Below, in pieces: positions 25,856 through 34,699 of a DNA stretch of 64,000 nt. Source of the stretch: Streptomyces sp. NBC_00236 (GTDB lineage Bacteria; Actinomycetota; Actinomycetes; Streptomycetales; Streptomycetaceae); contig NZ_CP108100.1 of NCBI RefSeq assembly GCF_036195045.1, positions 6,820,001 to 6,884,000 of the forward strand. Reading direction: 5' to 3'. The position numbers and the translations under genes were made by a program. The notes below the pieces were generated by a model. It was not told where the DNA came from. It did not search any database and saw only the letters and a program-made list of their open reading frames with translations. The stretch's first letter is position 1, and each line of letters opens with the position of its first letter.

Positions 25856-27322
25856 CTACCGGTCCACCGGCACACGCGCGTCGCTCGCCGGCGTCGCCGT
25901 AACGTCCGCCAGGTGGTCCCGTTCCGCGTCCGGGTCCGTCAGCCGGTTCAGCCGCGCGGGTACGTCGAAGCCGACCAGCAGCACCACGATCACGGTGCCC
26001 GCGAACGTCAGCACCGCCAGTGCCCGGCCCAGGTCCATTCCGGAGGCGAGATGGGCCCCGAGCACCGGGGCGACCGCCCCGCCGAGGGCGCCCACGTTGT
26101 ACGTGAAGCCGAGCGCCGCACCCCGGCTCGCGGTGGGGAAGTGTCCGCCGATGTAGCGGGGCAGCAGTCCGGAGATGCCGAAGCTCGTCGCCTGGAGCAG
26201 GAAGAGCAGGATGCCGAGCAGCATCAGGTTGTTCTGCACCGCGAAGACCGGATAGACGAAGGCCAGCGAGGCCAGCAGCGTCAGCGCGTACGCCTTCTTG
26301 GTGCCGATCCGGTCGCCGAGGAAGCCCGCGACCCAGCAGCCCACCATGGTGCCGAAGCCCGCGAAGTACAGCACGTCGGTGACCTGGTCCGTGGTGTAGC
26401 CCAGTTCCGTCTTCAGGTACGTCGGCAGCAGGGCCTGGATCGGCCAGGAGTACAGGAAAGCGAAGAACAGCGTCACGATCATCGACAGGTACAGCACCCA
26501 GCCGCGCTTCCCGCCCAGTTGCACGGCGAACGCGGCGAGCGTCAGACCGGCGATCACCGAGAGCACCGGCACCATGCCCGCTCCGCCCGGGGTGAAGACG
26601 AGGAACAGCGAGACCGTGGCGACGACGACGAGGACCGTGTTGACGGTGGCCCGCGCGCGGGTCAGGAACAGCGGCCGGAACGGATTGGGCTTCGCGTCCT
26701 TGTCCGCCACGGACTCCGTCCATTCCTCGGCCTCCGGCAGCGCGCGCCGCATCCACAGCGCGATGGCGATCGGGATGAGACCCAGATAGAACATCCAGCG
26801 CCAGCCGAGCGAGGGCACCACCCAGTCGTACACCTGGGCGGCGAGCACCGAGCCGACCGAGAAGCCGGAGATCAGGAAGCCGCTGGCCCGGTTGCGCAGC
26901 GCGGCGGGCCAGCTCTCCATGACGTACGTGGAGCTGGCGCTGTACTCACCGGCCATACCCATGCCGATGGCCAGCCGGGCGGCGAACAGACTGGTGTAGT
27001 TCCACGCGAACCCGCAGGCGAAGGTGCCCACCGAGTACAGCAGGATGCTGAGCACCATGGAGAGCTTGCGGCCGTAGCGGTCGCCGATGGCGCCGAGCAC
27101 GGCGCCGCCCAGCCAGCGGGTGATGAACGCACCGGAGATCAGGCTGGCCGCCTGCACCGTGCTCAGGCCGAACTCGTCACTGATCTCGGTCAGGACGAGG
27201 GTGATCAGCACGAAGTCGAAGCCGTCGAGGACGTAGCCGATCCAGGCGGCGAAGAACGACTTCCACTGGGTGCGGCTGACCTGGCTGTACCAGGGGAGCG
27301 TGGGGGGTGTCGAGGTCTGCAC
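25856..27322 (-). CDS. nanT: MFS transporter, sialic acid:H+ symporter type
   Basis: 488 residues with at least 12 hydrophobic helices. DFVLITLVLTEISDEFGLS, then GDRYGRK in the loop after helix 2 and the sugar-porter-like GMGMAGEYSASSTYVMESWP resemble E. coli NanT. Central segment ALPEAEEWTESVADKDAKPN is the cytoplasmic loop. GTG 27322 has GGAG 5 nt upstream. It is the last gene of the nanA-nanK-nanE-nanT operon, 64 bp after nanE, which supports N-acetylneuraminate as substrate. This would be a second uptake route besides the ABC importer at 39.6-45.3 kb. Confidence 0.85.
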   Translation of the reverse strand: MQTSTPPTLPWYSQVSRTQWKSFFAAWIGYVLDGFDFVLITLVLTEISDEFGLSTVQAASLISGAFITRWLGGAVLGAIGDRYGRKLSMVLSILLYSVGTFACGFAWNYTSLFAARLAIGMGMAGEYSASSTYVMESWPAALRNRASGFLISGFSVGSVLAAQVYDWVVPSLGWRWMFYLGLIPIAIALWMRRALPEAEEWTESVADKDAKPNPFRPLFLTRARATVNTVLVVVATVSLFLVFTPGGAGMVPVLSVIAGLTLAAFAVQLGGKRGWVLYLSMIVTLFFAFLYSWPIQALLPTYLKTELGYTTDQVTDVLYFAGFGTMVGCWVAGFLGDRIGTKKAYALTLLASLAFVYPVFAVQNNLMLLGILLFLLQATSFGISGLLPRYIGGHFPTASRGAALGFTYNVGALGGAVAPVLGAHLASGMDLGRALAVLTFAGTVIVVLLVGFDVPARLNRLTDPDAERDHLADVTATPASDARVPVDR

Positions 27323-27386
27323 GGTGACTCCAGGGTGCGGGACGGTGCCCGGTCATTTGAACAGCCGTCCCGCGTGCGGGGACAGG

Positions 27387-28067
27387 TCAGGGCCGGGTGA
27401 TGCCTGCCACGAAGCGGGCGGTCAGAGCCGTGGGAGCGGTGATGGCGGTGCCGACGACGACGCTGTGGGCGCCGCGTGCCAGGGCCTCGGCCGCTTCCTC
27501 GGGGGTGTTGATACGGCCCTCCGCGACCACCGGGACGTCGATGGCTGCGGAGAGGGCCGCGACCAGATCGAGATCGGGGCCGGTCTGCTTCGGCATCCCG
27601 GGGACGTAGCCGGACAGGGTCGTGGAGACGAAGTCCGCCCCCAGCTCCGCAGCCGCGACCCCCTCGGCGAGGGTGGAGACGTCGGCCATCACGAGCGCGC
27701 CGGCCGCGTGGACCGCCTCGACGAGTTCGGCGAACGTCGAGCCGTCGGGGCGCGGCCGGTCGGTGGCGTCCGCGGCGACGACGGCCGCTCCTGCCTCGGC
27801 CACCGCCAGGGCGTGCCGGACGGTCGGGGTGATGAAGACCCCGGTGTCGCCGTCCTTCCACAGGCCGATGACCGGCAGGTCGACGACGGCGGTGATCGCG
27901 GCGACGACCTCCGGGTCGTTGGCCCGGATCGCTGCGCCGCCACCGGCGACGGCCGACAGCGCGAGCCGCACCAGGGTGGACGTCTCCCGCATCGGGTCGC
28001 CGGGGGGTGCCTGACAGGACACGATCAGCTTGCCCTGGAGGGTGGTGGCCAGTTCCTGCACGGTCAT
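27387..28067 (-). CDS. nanE: N-acylglucosamine-6-phosphate 2-epimerase
   Basis: 226 residues, TIM-barrel epimerase that turns ManNAc-6-phosphate into GlcNAc-6-phosphate. IVSCQAPPGDPMRETSTLVR at the start, GLWKDGDTGVFITPT and VVAEGRINTPEEAAEALARG, GAHSVVVGTAITAP at the end are NanE signatures; the Lys in GLWKDG is near the active site. ATG 28067 overlaps the nanK stop (ATGA). Its product would enter the GlcNAc route through NagA/NagB, which are not in this window. Confidence 0.93.
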   Translation of the reverse strand: MTVQELATTLQGKLIVSCQAPPGDPMRETSTLVRLALSAVAGGGAAIRANDPEVVAAITAVVDLPVIGLWKDGDTGVFITPTVRHALAVAEAGAAVVAADATDRPRPDGSTFAELVEAVHAAGALVMADVSTLAEGVAAAELGADFVSTTLSGYVPGMPKQTGPDLDLVAALSAAIDVPVVAEGRINTPEEAAEALARGAHSVVVGTAITAPTALTARFVAGITRP

Positions 28068-29029
28068 CGGAGAGCTCCCGGGTGGTGGAGGGGAAGGAGG
28101 GTGGTGAGGGAGGCCGCGCCGAGCACGGCCGCGTCGTGGCCGAGCAGCGGAGCCTGCGGGACGAGCCTGCGCAGCGGCCCCATCAGCTCCGTGGCGAAGG
28201 CGGCCCGCAGGGCGTCCTCGTACAGCGGGCCTATCCGCGGGACCCCGCCGCCGACGACGACCCGGTCGGGGCCGAGCGCGTTGGCGAGCCCGCCGAGGAC
28301 ATGGCCGGCGGCGGCCGCACCGGTGGTGATGGCCGTGACGGCGTGGGCGTCGCCCTGCGCGGCCCGTGCGGCGACGGTTTCGAGGCGGTCCACGGGGGCG
28401 CCGGTCAACCGCTCGTAGTGGGCGGCGATCCCGGGCCCGGAGGCGATGACCTCCAGGTGGCCGGTGGCGCCGCAGGTGCAGGGCAGGCCGGCGGCCTCGG
28501 GGCTGGGCACATGGCCCAGGTGCCCGGCGATGCCGGCCGACCCGTGCAGCATCCGTCCGTCGGCGGCGACGGCGCCGCCGACCCCGGTGCCGATGGCGGC
28601 GAAGAGCAGTGAGCCGTGGCCGTCCGTCTCCGCGTTCAGCGCGGCGAGTTCCGGCCCGGCGGTCGCGCGCACGTCGTTGTCGCAGGCCACCGCGTATCCC
28701 GTGCGGTTGGCGAGCCCGACGCCCAGGGGGGTGCCCGCCCAGCCGCGGATGGAGTCGGTGGCGCTGGTGACCATGCCGGTACGGGGGTCGATGACCCCGG
28801 CCGCCGCGATGCCGAGCACCGACGCGCTGCGGGCGGGGTCGACCTCGGCGGCGGCCGCGGCGAGCGCGTCGAGCACCGCCGCGGCGCCTTCCCGGGCCGG
28901 GGTGGGCCTGCTGTGCCGGGCCAGGACCGTGCCGTCCGCCGCGAGGAGCGCGGCGGCGATCTTCGTGCCGCCGAGGTCGAGGCCGACGACGGGCCCCCCG
29001 GCCGGTGCCGGCTGTGCCGAGGAGGTCAT
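28064..29029 (-). CDS. nanK: ROK-family N-acetylmannosamine kinase
   Basis: 321 residues. The phosphate-binding DLGGTK lies at residues 18-23 and the ROK zinc motif reads CTCGATGHLEV, with His in place of the usual third Cys. GTGVGGAVAADGRML is the second family motif. It phosphorylates ManNAc released by NanA. ATG 29029 overlaps the nanA stop and its own stop overlaps nanE, so the three are translationally coupled. ROK glucokinase is the family alternative; operon context decides for NanK. Confidence 0.9.
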   Translation of the reverse strand: MTSSAQPAPAGGPVVGLDLGGTKIAAALLAADGTVLARHSRPTPAREGAAAVLDALAAAAAEVDPARSASVLGIAAAGVIDPRTGMVTSATDSIRGWAGTPLGVGLANRTGYAVACDNDVRATAGPELAALNAETDGHGSLLFAAIGTGVGGAVAADGRMLHGSAGIAGHLGHVPSPEAAGLPCTCGATGHLEVIASGPGIAAHYERLTGAPVDRLETVAARAAQGDAHAVTAITTGAAAAGHVLGGLANALGPDRVVVGGGVPRIGPLYEDALRAAFATELMGPLRRLVPQAPLLGHDAAVLGAASLTTLLPLHHPGALR

Positions 29030-29985
29030 CGGACCGGCGGCAGACCGGCGTCGCGCAGCCGTCCGGAGACGAGCGCGACGGATTCGGCGGACAGCTGGAT
29101 CTGCGGGAACGCGGTGTCGCCGCACTCGATGACGCCGAGCAGCTGGAGTGCCGACTTGAACGAGCCGAGCGCCGAGGAGCTGCGGCCCATGTCCGCCTCG
29201 GGGCCGACGTCCACCATGGCGAACAGCTCGATCAGCCGCTCCTGCTCCTTGGCGGCCAGCGTCCAGTCGCCGGCCCGCGCGGCCTCGTAGAGCCGTACGT
29301 ATCCGGCCGGGTCCACGTTGCCGATGCCGGGGACGACACCGTCGGCGCCGGCGAGCAGGGCCGCGTCGACGGTCAGCTCGGAGCCGGTGAGGATGCTGAA
29401 GTCCGGGACCGGGCCGTTCCCGCGGCCCTCGCGGCCGCCGAGCTCGACGATGAGCCGGCGCAGCCCGCCCTCGTCGCCGCTGCTGTCCTTGAGTCCGGCG
29501 AGCGTGCCGTCCTCGGCGAGCTCGCGGATCAGTTCGGCGGACAGCTTGCTGTGCACGGCGACCGGGATGTCGTACGCGAACAGCGGGAGGTCCACCCCGG
29601 CGCGCAGCCGGCGGAAGTGCCCGGCGATCTCCTTGGCGTGGGTGCGGGTGTAGAACGGGGCGGTCGCGACCAGCGCGTCGGCGCCCAGGGCGGCGGCGGA
29701 CTTGGCATGCTCGATGACCCGGGCCGTGGTGGTGTCGATGACTCCGGCGAGGACGGGGACGCGGCCGTCGGTCGCGTTGACGACGGTCTCCAGGACCGTC
29801 GCGCGCTGTTCGTCGGTGAGGTAGGCGACCTCGCTGGTGGACCCGAGCGCGAAGAGTCCGTGCACGCCCCCGCCGATGAGGTGCTCGACGAGGCGGACGA
29901 GCGACATGGTGTCGATCTCCCCGCGGGAGTCGAGCGGGGTGCAGACCGGCGGGACGACGCCGTGCAGCGGTGCGGTCAGAGACAT
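29026..29985 (-). CDS. nanA: N-acetylneuraminate lyase (DapA/NanA family)
   Basis: 319 residues, class I aldolase of the DHDPS/NAL superfamily. Schiff-base Lys166 lies in AGLKDSSGDEGG and catalytic Tyr138 in FAYDIPVAV, close to the E. coli NAL positions; the carboxylate loop is FALGSTSEVAYL. It splits N-acetylneuraminate into ManNAc and pyruvate. ATG 29985 has GGAG 8 nt upstream; ATG 30012 is rejected. First gene of the nan operon, behind the operator at 30044-30072. A paralogue lies at 45302-46237. Confidence 0.9.
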   Translation of the reverse strand: MSLTAPLHGVVPPVCTPLDSRGEIDTMSLVRLVEHLIGGGVHGLFALGSTSEVAYLTDEQRATVLETVVNATDGRVPVLAGVIDTTTARVIEHAKSAAALGADALVATAPFYTRTHAKEIAGHFRRLRAGVDLPLFAYDIPVAVHSKLSAELIRELAEDGTLAGLKDSSGDEGGLRRLIVELGGREGRGNGPVPDFSILTGSELTVDAALLAGADGVVPGIGNVDPAGYVRLYEAARAGDWTLAAKEQERLIELFAMVDVGPEADMGRSSSALGSFKSALQLLGVIECGDTAFPQIQLSAESVALVSGRLRDAGLPPVR

Positions 29986-30043
29986 GGTGAGGGCTCCAGC
30001 TGATCGGGACACCGATCCGCGGCCTGAGTGGCTACCCGGATCG

Positions 30044-30072
30044 AGACATGAGACGTAAGATGTCCTATGTCT
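30044..30072 (-). promoter_or_regulatory. nan operon operator (site 1)
   Basis: AGACATGAGAC-N7-GTCCTATGTCT; arms match at 9 of 11 positions. It lies just downstream of the nan promoter -10 and shares its core with sites at 38575-38599 and 39475-39499. Presumed target of one or both GntR/FCD regulators. Confidence 0.75.
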
Positions 30073-30079
30073 GGCTCAC

Positions 30080-30108
30080 CTTAAACAGATGCTCCTGGGA
30101 ATGGTCAA
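30080..30108 (-). promoter_or_regulatory. nan operon promoter
   Basis: On the minus strand, TTGACC (30108-30103), a 17-bp spacer and TTTAAG (30085-30080). The -35 is strong and the -10 weak. The start of transcription would fall at the upstream edge of the operator. Confidence 0.5.
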
Positions 30109-30135
30109 GGGGCAACGGCACCTCAGGAGGACGTT

Positions 30136-30831
30136 GTGGCGCGGCCCACCATGGCTCAGGACATCGAGCGCCGGATCAAGGAACTGATTCTGGAGCGACG
30201 GCTCGCACCGGGCGACGCGCTGCCCACCGAGACCGAGCTGATGGACCTCTTCGAGGCCGGCCGGGTGTCGGTGCGTGAGGCCCTCAAGTCGCTCCAGGCG
30301 ATGAACGTCGTGGAGATCCGCCGTGGCTACGGCACCTTCGTGGGTTCCCTCTCCCTCTCACCGTTCGCCGAGGGGCTCGCCTTCCGTGCGGCCGTCCGCC
30401 ACCGCCAGGGCGAGCCCGGGCTCGCCGAGCTGATGAAGGTGCGCGAGGCGCTGGAGGCGGGGCTCGTCGGGGCCGTCGCGGCCGGCGTCCCGGACGAGGA
30501 CATCGAGGTGCTGCGCGCCCTGGTCGCGAAGATGGAGGAGGAGTCCGCCTCGGGCCGGGTCGCGCGCTCCACCGACCGGGCCTTCCACCTCGCGCTCTAC
30601 GCCTCGCTGGACAACCACCTGCTCAGTGAGGTGCTCGACGCGTTCTGGGCGGCCATGGACCGGGTCCGCGAGGACTTCGACGACGGCCACCAGGACCCGT
30701 GGGTCACGTGTACCCAGCACCGCGAGATCGTCGAAGCGGTGGCGGCGGCCGACGGCGTACGGGCCGTACGGGCGATGCGTACGCACTTCGACGGCATCCG
30801 CGACCGGCTGGAATCGACCCCGGCCCGCTGA
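30136..30831 (+). CDS. nanR: GntR/FCD regulator of the nan operon (NanR-like)
   Basis: 231 residues. Winged helix at the N-terminus (IKELILERRLAPGDALPTET, then RVSVREALKSLQAMNVVEIR) and an all-helical FCD effector domain with the expected acidic/His metal-site pattern (TDRAFHLALYAS, TCTQHREIVEAV). The conserved GTFVGSLSLSPFAEGLAFR linker matches GTYVGRLSLSALVESLTFR in the second regulator at 38694-39413. GTG 30136 has AGGAGG 5 nt upstream. Divergent from nanA and next to operator site 1; ligand probably sialic acid or a ManNAc derivative. Confidence 0.85.
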   Translation: MARPTMAQDIERRIKELILERRLAPGDALPTETELMDLFEAGRVSVREALKSLQAMNVVEIRRGYGTFVGSLSLSPFAEGLAFRAAVRHRQGEPGLAELMKVREALEAGLVGAVAAGVPDEDIEVLRALVAKMEEESASGRVARSTDRAFHLALYASLDNHLLSEVLDAFWAAMDRVREDFDDGHQDPWVTCTQHREIVEAVAAADGVRAVRAMRTHFDGIRDRLESTPAR

Positions 30832-30859
30832 CCCGGCCCGCTGAGCCCCGGCCCGCTGA
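30819..30859 (+). repeat. Three copies of a 13-bp unit over the nanR stop codon
   Basis: CCCGGCCCGCTGA occurs at 30819-30831, 30832-30844 and 30847-30859. The first copy holds the nanR stop codon and every copy contains TGA. Probably replication slippage. Confidence 0.8.
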
Positions 30860-30882
30860 CCCGGGGGTGCGCCCCGGGGCCC

Positions 30883-31473
30883 TCACCGCTCCGGCATCGT
30901 CCCGGTGATCGCGGTGACGGCCATCCGTACGGCCCGGGCCGTCACAGCGGCCGGGTCGTCGCCGTTCTCGATCGCCGTCGTGGCCGCGTTGACGATTCCC
31001 TGGAGGAGCAGCGCGGTGCGCCGAGGGTCCTCCTCGCCCAGCTCCGACAGCGCGTTGATCAGTGGCGTGAGCAGCTCCCGGTGGGCGCGCACCGCGCTCT
31101 CCCGCACCACCGCCGCGTCCCGTACCCCCGCCAGTGCCTGGGCGATCCGGTGCTCCCCGCCGCGCACCAGGTCCAGCTGCGACGACACGTACGCGGCGAT
31201 CTTCTCCTCGGGCGTACCGGCTGCCGACATGCCGGACCGGATGGCGTCCGTCCAGCGGGGCATCGCGTCCTCGACGACCGCGGCGAGCAGCTCGGGGCGG
31301 CCCGGGAAGTACTTGTACACGCTGTTGCGGGCGAGGCCCGTGGCCCTGGCGATCGCGGTGAAGGTCACGGCATCGGCGTCGCCGCTCTCCAGGAGCTCGC
31401 GCGCCGCCCGCACCAGGGCCAGTCGCTGCTGGGCGTGGTGCTCGGCGACCGTGGCGGCTCGGATCCTGGGCAC
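30883..31473 (-). CDS. TetR-family regulator of the adjacent ABC exporter
   Basis: 196 residues. The N-terminal helix-turn-helix reads TFTAIARATGLARNSVYKYF, a textbook TetR motif, followed by PGRPELLAAVVEDAM; the C-terminal domain (AALLQGIVNAATTAIE-like region) is a ligand pocket. Divergent from an ABC exporter, with a palindrome in the shared 117-bp region, so it most likely represses the exporter and itself and responds to an exported compound. No Shine-Dalgarno of note was seen. Confidence 0.88.
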   Translation of the reverse strand: MPRIRAATVAEHHAQQRLALVRAARELLESGDADAVTFTAIARATGLARNSVYKYFPGRPELLAAVVEDAMPRWTDAIRSGMSAAGTPEEKIAAYVSSQLDLVRGGEHRIAQALAGVRDAAVVRESAVRAHRELLTPLINALSELGEEDPRRTALLLQGIVNAATTAIENGDDPAAVTARAVRMAVTAITGTMPER

Positions 31474-31541
31474 GGGGTCAGTCTAGGAGCCTCCGGTCCC
31501 GGGACCGACCCCCACTTGGGGACGGGGCGTCCCCATCATCT

Positions 31542-31568
31542 ATGTTAGCGACACACCGTCCCTAACAT
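31542..31568. promoter_or_regulatory. TetR operator between regulator and exporter
   Basis: ATGTTAGCGAC-N5-GTCCCTAACAT: 11-bp arms with one mismatch, centred between the divergent genes. TATGTT at 31541-31546, overlapping the left arm, could be the exporter -10. Confidence 0.75.
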
Positions 31569-31590
31569 CGATCCACCGAAGGGAACCGCC

Positions 31591-32715
31591 GTGTTCCTCG
31601 CTCTGCTGGAGCTGCGCGCCGCCCGAGGGCGCTTCCTGCTCATGGGATCCGTCGTGGTGCTCGTCGCCGCACTCGTCGGCATCGTCTCCGGCTTCACCAC
31701 CGGCCTGGGTGACGACACCATCTCCGCGTTGCGCCGTCTGCCCGCCTCGCAGCTCGTCTTCTCCTCGGACGCCCGGTCCGACCAGTTCGCCCGCAGCCTC
31801 CTCGACGAGAAGACCGCCACCGCGTGGAGCGCGGACGCGGACACCGAGACGACCCCCCTGGGGGTGTCCATCACTCGCGGTACGACGAATCGTGGCGCCG
31901 AGGTCGACCTCGCCGCCTTCGGCGTCGAACCCGGCTCCTTTCTCGCCCCGTCCGTCACCGAGGGCGACGGCCTCGCCGGCGCGGCGGCGGACAGCATGGT
32001 GATGTCCGCCAAGCTCGCCGACGAGGGCGTGCACGTCGGCGACACCCTCGTCATCGACCGGCTCGGCATCGAACTGCGGGTCGTCGGAAGTACCGAGCGC
32101 TCCAGCTACGGCCATGTGCCCGTCGCCTACGTCCCGTTGAAGACCTGGCAGCGCATCCGCTTCAGCACCCCGGGCGCCCCGGCGTCCGCGACAGCCGCGA
32201 TCCCCGGCCAGTTCAGCGCGCTCGCCCTGCGCACCCCGCCGGACGGGACCTCCGCCGCCACCCTCGACGCGCGGTACTCCACCACCACACTCACCAAGGA
32301 GAAGGCGTACGAGGCGGCCCCCGGATACACCGGGGAGCGCCTCACCATGAACTCGATCCAGGTCTTCCTCTACCTGATCGCCCCGCTCGTGGTCGGCGCC
32401 TTCTTCTCCGTGTGGACCGTGCAGCGACAGCCCGAACTCGCCCTGCTGCGCGCCATGGGCGCCTCCCGCCGGCGGCTCCTCACCCACACCCTCCTCCAGG
32501 CGGCCCTGGTCGTCGTCCTGGGCACCGCGGCGGGCGCCGTACTCGCCGGAGCGGTCGGGCTGCTGGTCGGTGAACAGGTGCCGTTCAGCCTGCCCGCCGC
32601 CACCCTCACCCTGACCATGTGCACCGTCGCGGCCGTGGGCCTCGCGGGCACCGCCCTGACCCTGCGCCGGGTCACCCGAGCCGACCCGCTGACCATGCTG
32701 GGAGCCAACCGATGA
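31591..32715 (+). CDS. MacB/FtsX-type ABC exporter permease
   Basis: 374 residues. One N-terminal transmembrane helix (LLMGSVVVLVAALVGIVSGF), a large extracytoplasmic domain of about 220 residues, then three C-terminal helices with the FtsX motif RQPELALLRAMGASRRRLL. This is the DevC/MacB half-transporter topology. It works with the ATPase encoded next, overlapping by ATGA, to expel a substrate (peptide, lipid or antibiotic; unknown). GTG 31591 is preceded by GAAGGGAACCGCC. Confidence 0.87.
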   Translation: MFLALLELRAARGRFLLMGSVVVLVAALVGIVSGFTTGLGDDTISALRRLPASQLVFSSDARSDQFARSLLDEKTATAWSADADTETTPLGVSITRGTTNRGAEVDLAAFGVEPGSFLAPSVTEGDGLAGAAADSMVMSAKLADEGVHVGDTLVIDRLGIELRVVGSTERSSYGHVPVAYVPLKTWQRIRFSTPGAPASATAAIPGQFSALALRTPPDGTSAATLDARYSTTTLTKEKAYEAAPGYTGERLTMNSIQVFLYLIAPLVVGAFFSVWTVQRQPELALLRAMGASRRRLLTHTLLQAALVVVLGTAAGAVLAGAVGLLVGEQVPFSLPAATLTLTMCTVAAVGLAGTALTLRRVTRADPLTMLGANR

Positions 32716-33395
32716 GCCTCGAACTGAGCGACGTCACCGTCACGTTCGGCAGCACCGACGCCCGCACGACCGTCCTCGACGGCCTGGACGTCACCTTCGA
32801 ACCCGGCCGCATGACGGCTCTCGTGGGCCCGTCCGGATCCGGCAAGTCCACGCTGCTCGCCGTCGCGGGCGCACTGCTGCGGCCCACCGCCGGGCAGGTC
32901 CTGCTGGACGGCGAGGACCTTGCCGGGCTCTCCGACTCCCAGCGCGCCAAGGCCCGCAGGGAACGCATCGGCTACATGTTCCAGAGCGGCAACCTGCTCT
33001 CCGGGCTCACCGCCACCGACCAGCTGCTCGCCGCGGTGTACCTCAGCGGCGGACGCCCCCGCGCACACCGTTCCCGAGCCGAGGAGGCCCTGAACCGGGT
33101 GGGGCTGGGCCAACGGCTGCGCCACCGCCCCGAACAGCTCTCCGGCGGCGAACGCCAGCGCGTGGCCCTGGCCCGTGCGCTCTTCCTCTCACCGAAACTC
33201 CTGCTGATCGACGAACCGACGGCGGCCGTCGACCGATCCCAGGCCGGCGACCTCGCCGCGCTCCTCGCCGAGCGCACCCACCAGGACGACTGCGTCACGG
33301 TCGTGGCGACGCACGACCCGGCCGTGGCGGAGGCCGCCGACCGGGTCGTGGACATGGCCGCACTGACCGCGGACACGGCACCGGCCGCCCGCTGA
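32712..33395 (+). CDS. MacB-type ABC exporter ATP-binding protein
   Basis: 227 residues. Walker A GPSGSGKST, signature LSGGERQR, Walker B LLLIDEPTAAVD and the switch His in VVATHDPAV are all present. Length and sequence fit the LolD/MacB ATPase class. ATG 32712 overlaps the permease stop. It converges on the FAD monooxygenase gene with 14 bp between them. Confidence 0.92.
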   Translation: MSLELSDVTVTFGSTDARTTVLDGLDVTFEPGRMTALVGPSGSGKSTLLAVAGALLRPTAGQVLLDGEDLAGLSDSQRAKARRERIGYMFQSGNLLSGLTATDQLLAAVYLSGGRPRAHRSRAEEALNRVGLGQRLRHRPEQLSGGERQRVALARALFLSPKLLLIDEPTAAVDRSQAGDLAALLAERTHQDDCVTVVATHDPAVAEAADRVVDMAALTADTAPAAR

Positions 33396-33409
33396 GACGC
33401 TCCGCGACC

Positions 33410-34600
33410 TCACTCCCGCCGGACGCTGCCGTACAGATAGCTGCCGGCTCCGTCCAGCGTGGCCCGGCTCCACTCCGCGACCTCCGGGGGTCCCATCGCC
33501 GCCCAGTCCGGGGTCCGTTCGACCATGGCGTGCCCCAGTCTCCGGCCCAGGGCGACCAGGCGGGCGCCCTCGTCCGAGCGCTCGTCCGCGTACCGGTGCA
33601 GCGCCTCGGCGGCCGACGAGGAGGCGCGCAGGACCCGTTCGAGACAGAGCGCGTCCTGCAGCGCCTTCGTCGCACCGCTCGCCGTGTGCGGGCGGGTGAT
33701 GCTCGCCGCGTCGCCCGCCAGCAGGAAGGGCGGCTCCGCGACCCGGGGCACATGGAAGTCGGCGACGTCGTGGCACGCCAGGGAGGTGTGCGCGCCGAGG
33801 CCGACGATCTCGGCCCAGCCCGCCGGGAAGTGCTCCTCGGCGACGCGCCGCACGTACTCCTCGCGCCCGGCGGTCCACGACGGCGGGGGAGGGGGGCCGT
33901 AGATGGCGTAGGCCAGCAGCCGGGAACCGTCAACGGCCCCCGGGATCAGGTAGAACACGCCGTGCCCGCCCCGGAATCCCAGGGTGACCCAGGCAGCCCG
34001 CACCAGTTGGAGCTGATCCGGATGTCCGGCGAGCGCGTCGAGCGGGAGGGTGCCGCGCCACACCACGTACCCCGCCGGAACAGGTCGCACCGCCGAGGCG
34101 ACAGCCGCCCGGGTGACGGACCGCGGCCCGTCCGCCCCGACGACGATGTCGTACCGCTCCTCCGAGTCCGCCGTGCGGATCACCGCGCCGCCCGACGGGA
34201 GACGCGTCACCCCGGTGACGGGACGCCCCCGGTGGTACGTCGCCCCGTCGGCGTTCGCACGCAGGGTGCGCCACAGCAGCCCCCAGTGACAGGGCGTCAC
34301 CGCGGCCTCCTGGCGCGCCAGTTCACGCGCCGAGTGCTGACCCGGTTCCCGTGCGAGCCACACCCGTGAGGGCACGGGGGTCGTGGGCATGGCGGCGTCC
34401 AGATAGCCGGCCGCGACCAGCTCCGCGTGGAGCGGCGGCGGGACGACGATGCCGAAACCCCGGTCCTCCAGCGCTCCGTCGCTGCGCTCGTACACCGTGA
34501 CCTCGGCCCCGGCCCTGGCCGCGGCGACCGCCGCCGCGCAGCCCGCGACGCTCCCGCCGACCACTCCGATGCGTAACCCGGCTCCCACCACGTCCGCCAC
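33410..34600 (-). CDS. FAD-dependent monooxygenase (PHBH fold), contains a TTA codon
   Basis: 396 residues. The FAD dinucleotide motif is IGVVGGSVAGCAAAVAAARA, DG is in VVGADGPRSV, and GD is in FLLAGDAASITRPHTASGAT. It belongs to the aromatic-ring hydroxylase/urate hydroxylase-like group; substrate unknown. Codon 9 is the rare Leu codon TTA (34576-34574), which in Streptomyces needs the bldA tRNA, so expression may be limited to late growth. GTG 34600 is preceded by GAGAGGG; later GTG codons 4 and 5 would still lie before the TTA. Confidence 0.82.
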   Translation of the reverse strand: MADVVGAGLRIGVVGGSVAGCAAAVAAARAGAEVTVYERSDGALEDRGFGIVVPPPLHAELVAAGYLDAAMPTTPVPSRVWLAREPGQHSARELARQEAAVTPCHWGLLWRTLRANADGATYHRGRPVTGVTRLPSGGAVIRTADSEERYDIVVGADGPRSVTRAAVASAVRPVPAGYVVWRGTLPLDALAGHPDQLQLVRAAWVTLGFRGGHGVFYLIPGAVDGSRLLAYAIYGPPPPPSWTAGREEYVRRVAEEHFPAGWAEIVGLGAHTSLACHDVADFHVPRVAEPPFLLAGDAASITRPHTASGATKALQDALCLERVLRASSSAAEALHRYADERSDEGARLVALGRRLGHAMVERTPDWAAMGPPEVAEWSRATLDGAGSYLYGSVRRE

Positions 34601-34699
34601 CGCCCTCTCCGGTCACTGTGCGTGGCGCCCATTGAACGCGGTGGTGGCAGTCCGCGTCCAACCGCCATGCGGCGGCCGGACGCGGGGCCGTCACCGGGG

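Noticed and set aside
25805..27400. 531-codon plus-strand frame over nanT
   Set aside because: Antisense to nanT, Gln/Glu/Arg-rich and without any recognisable family.
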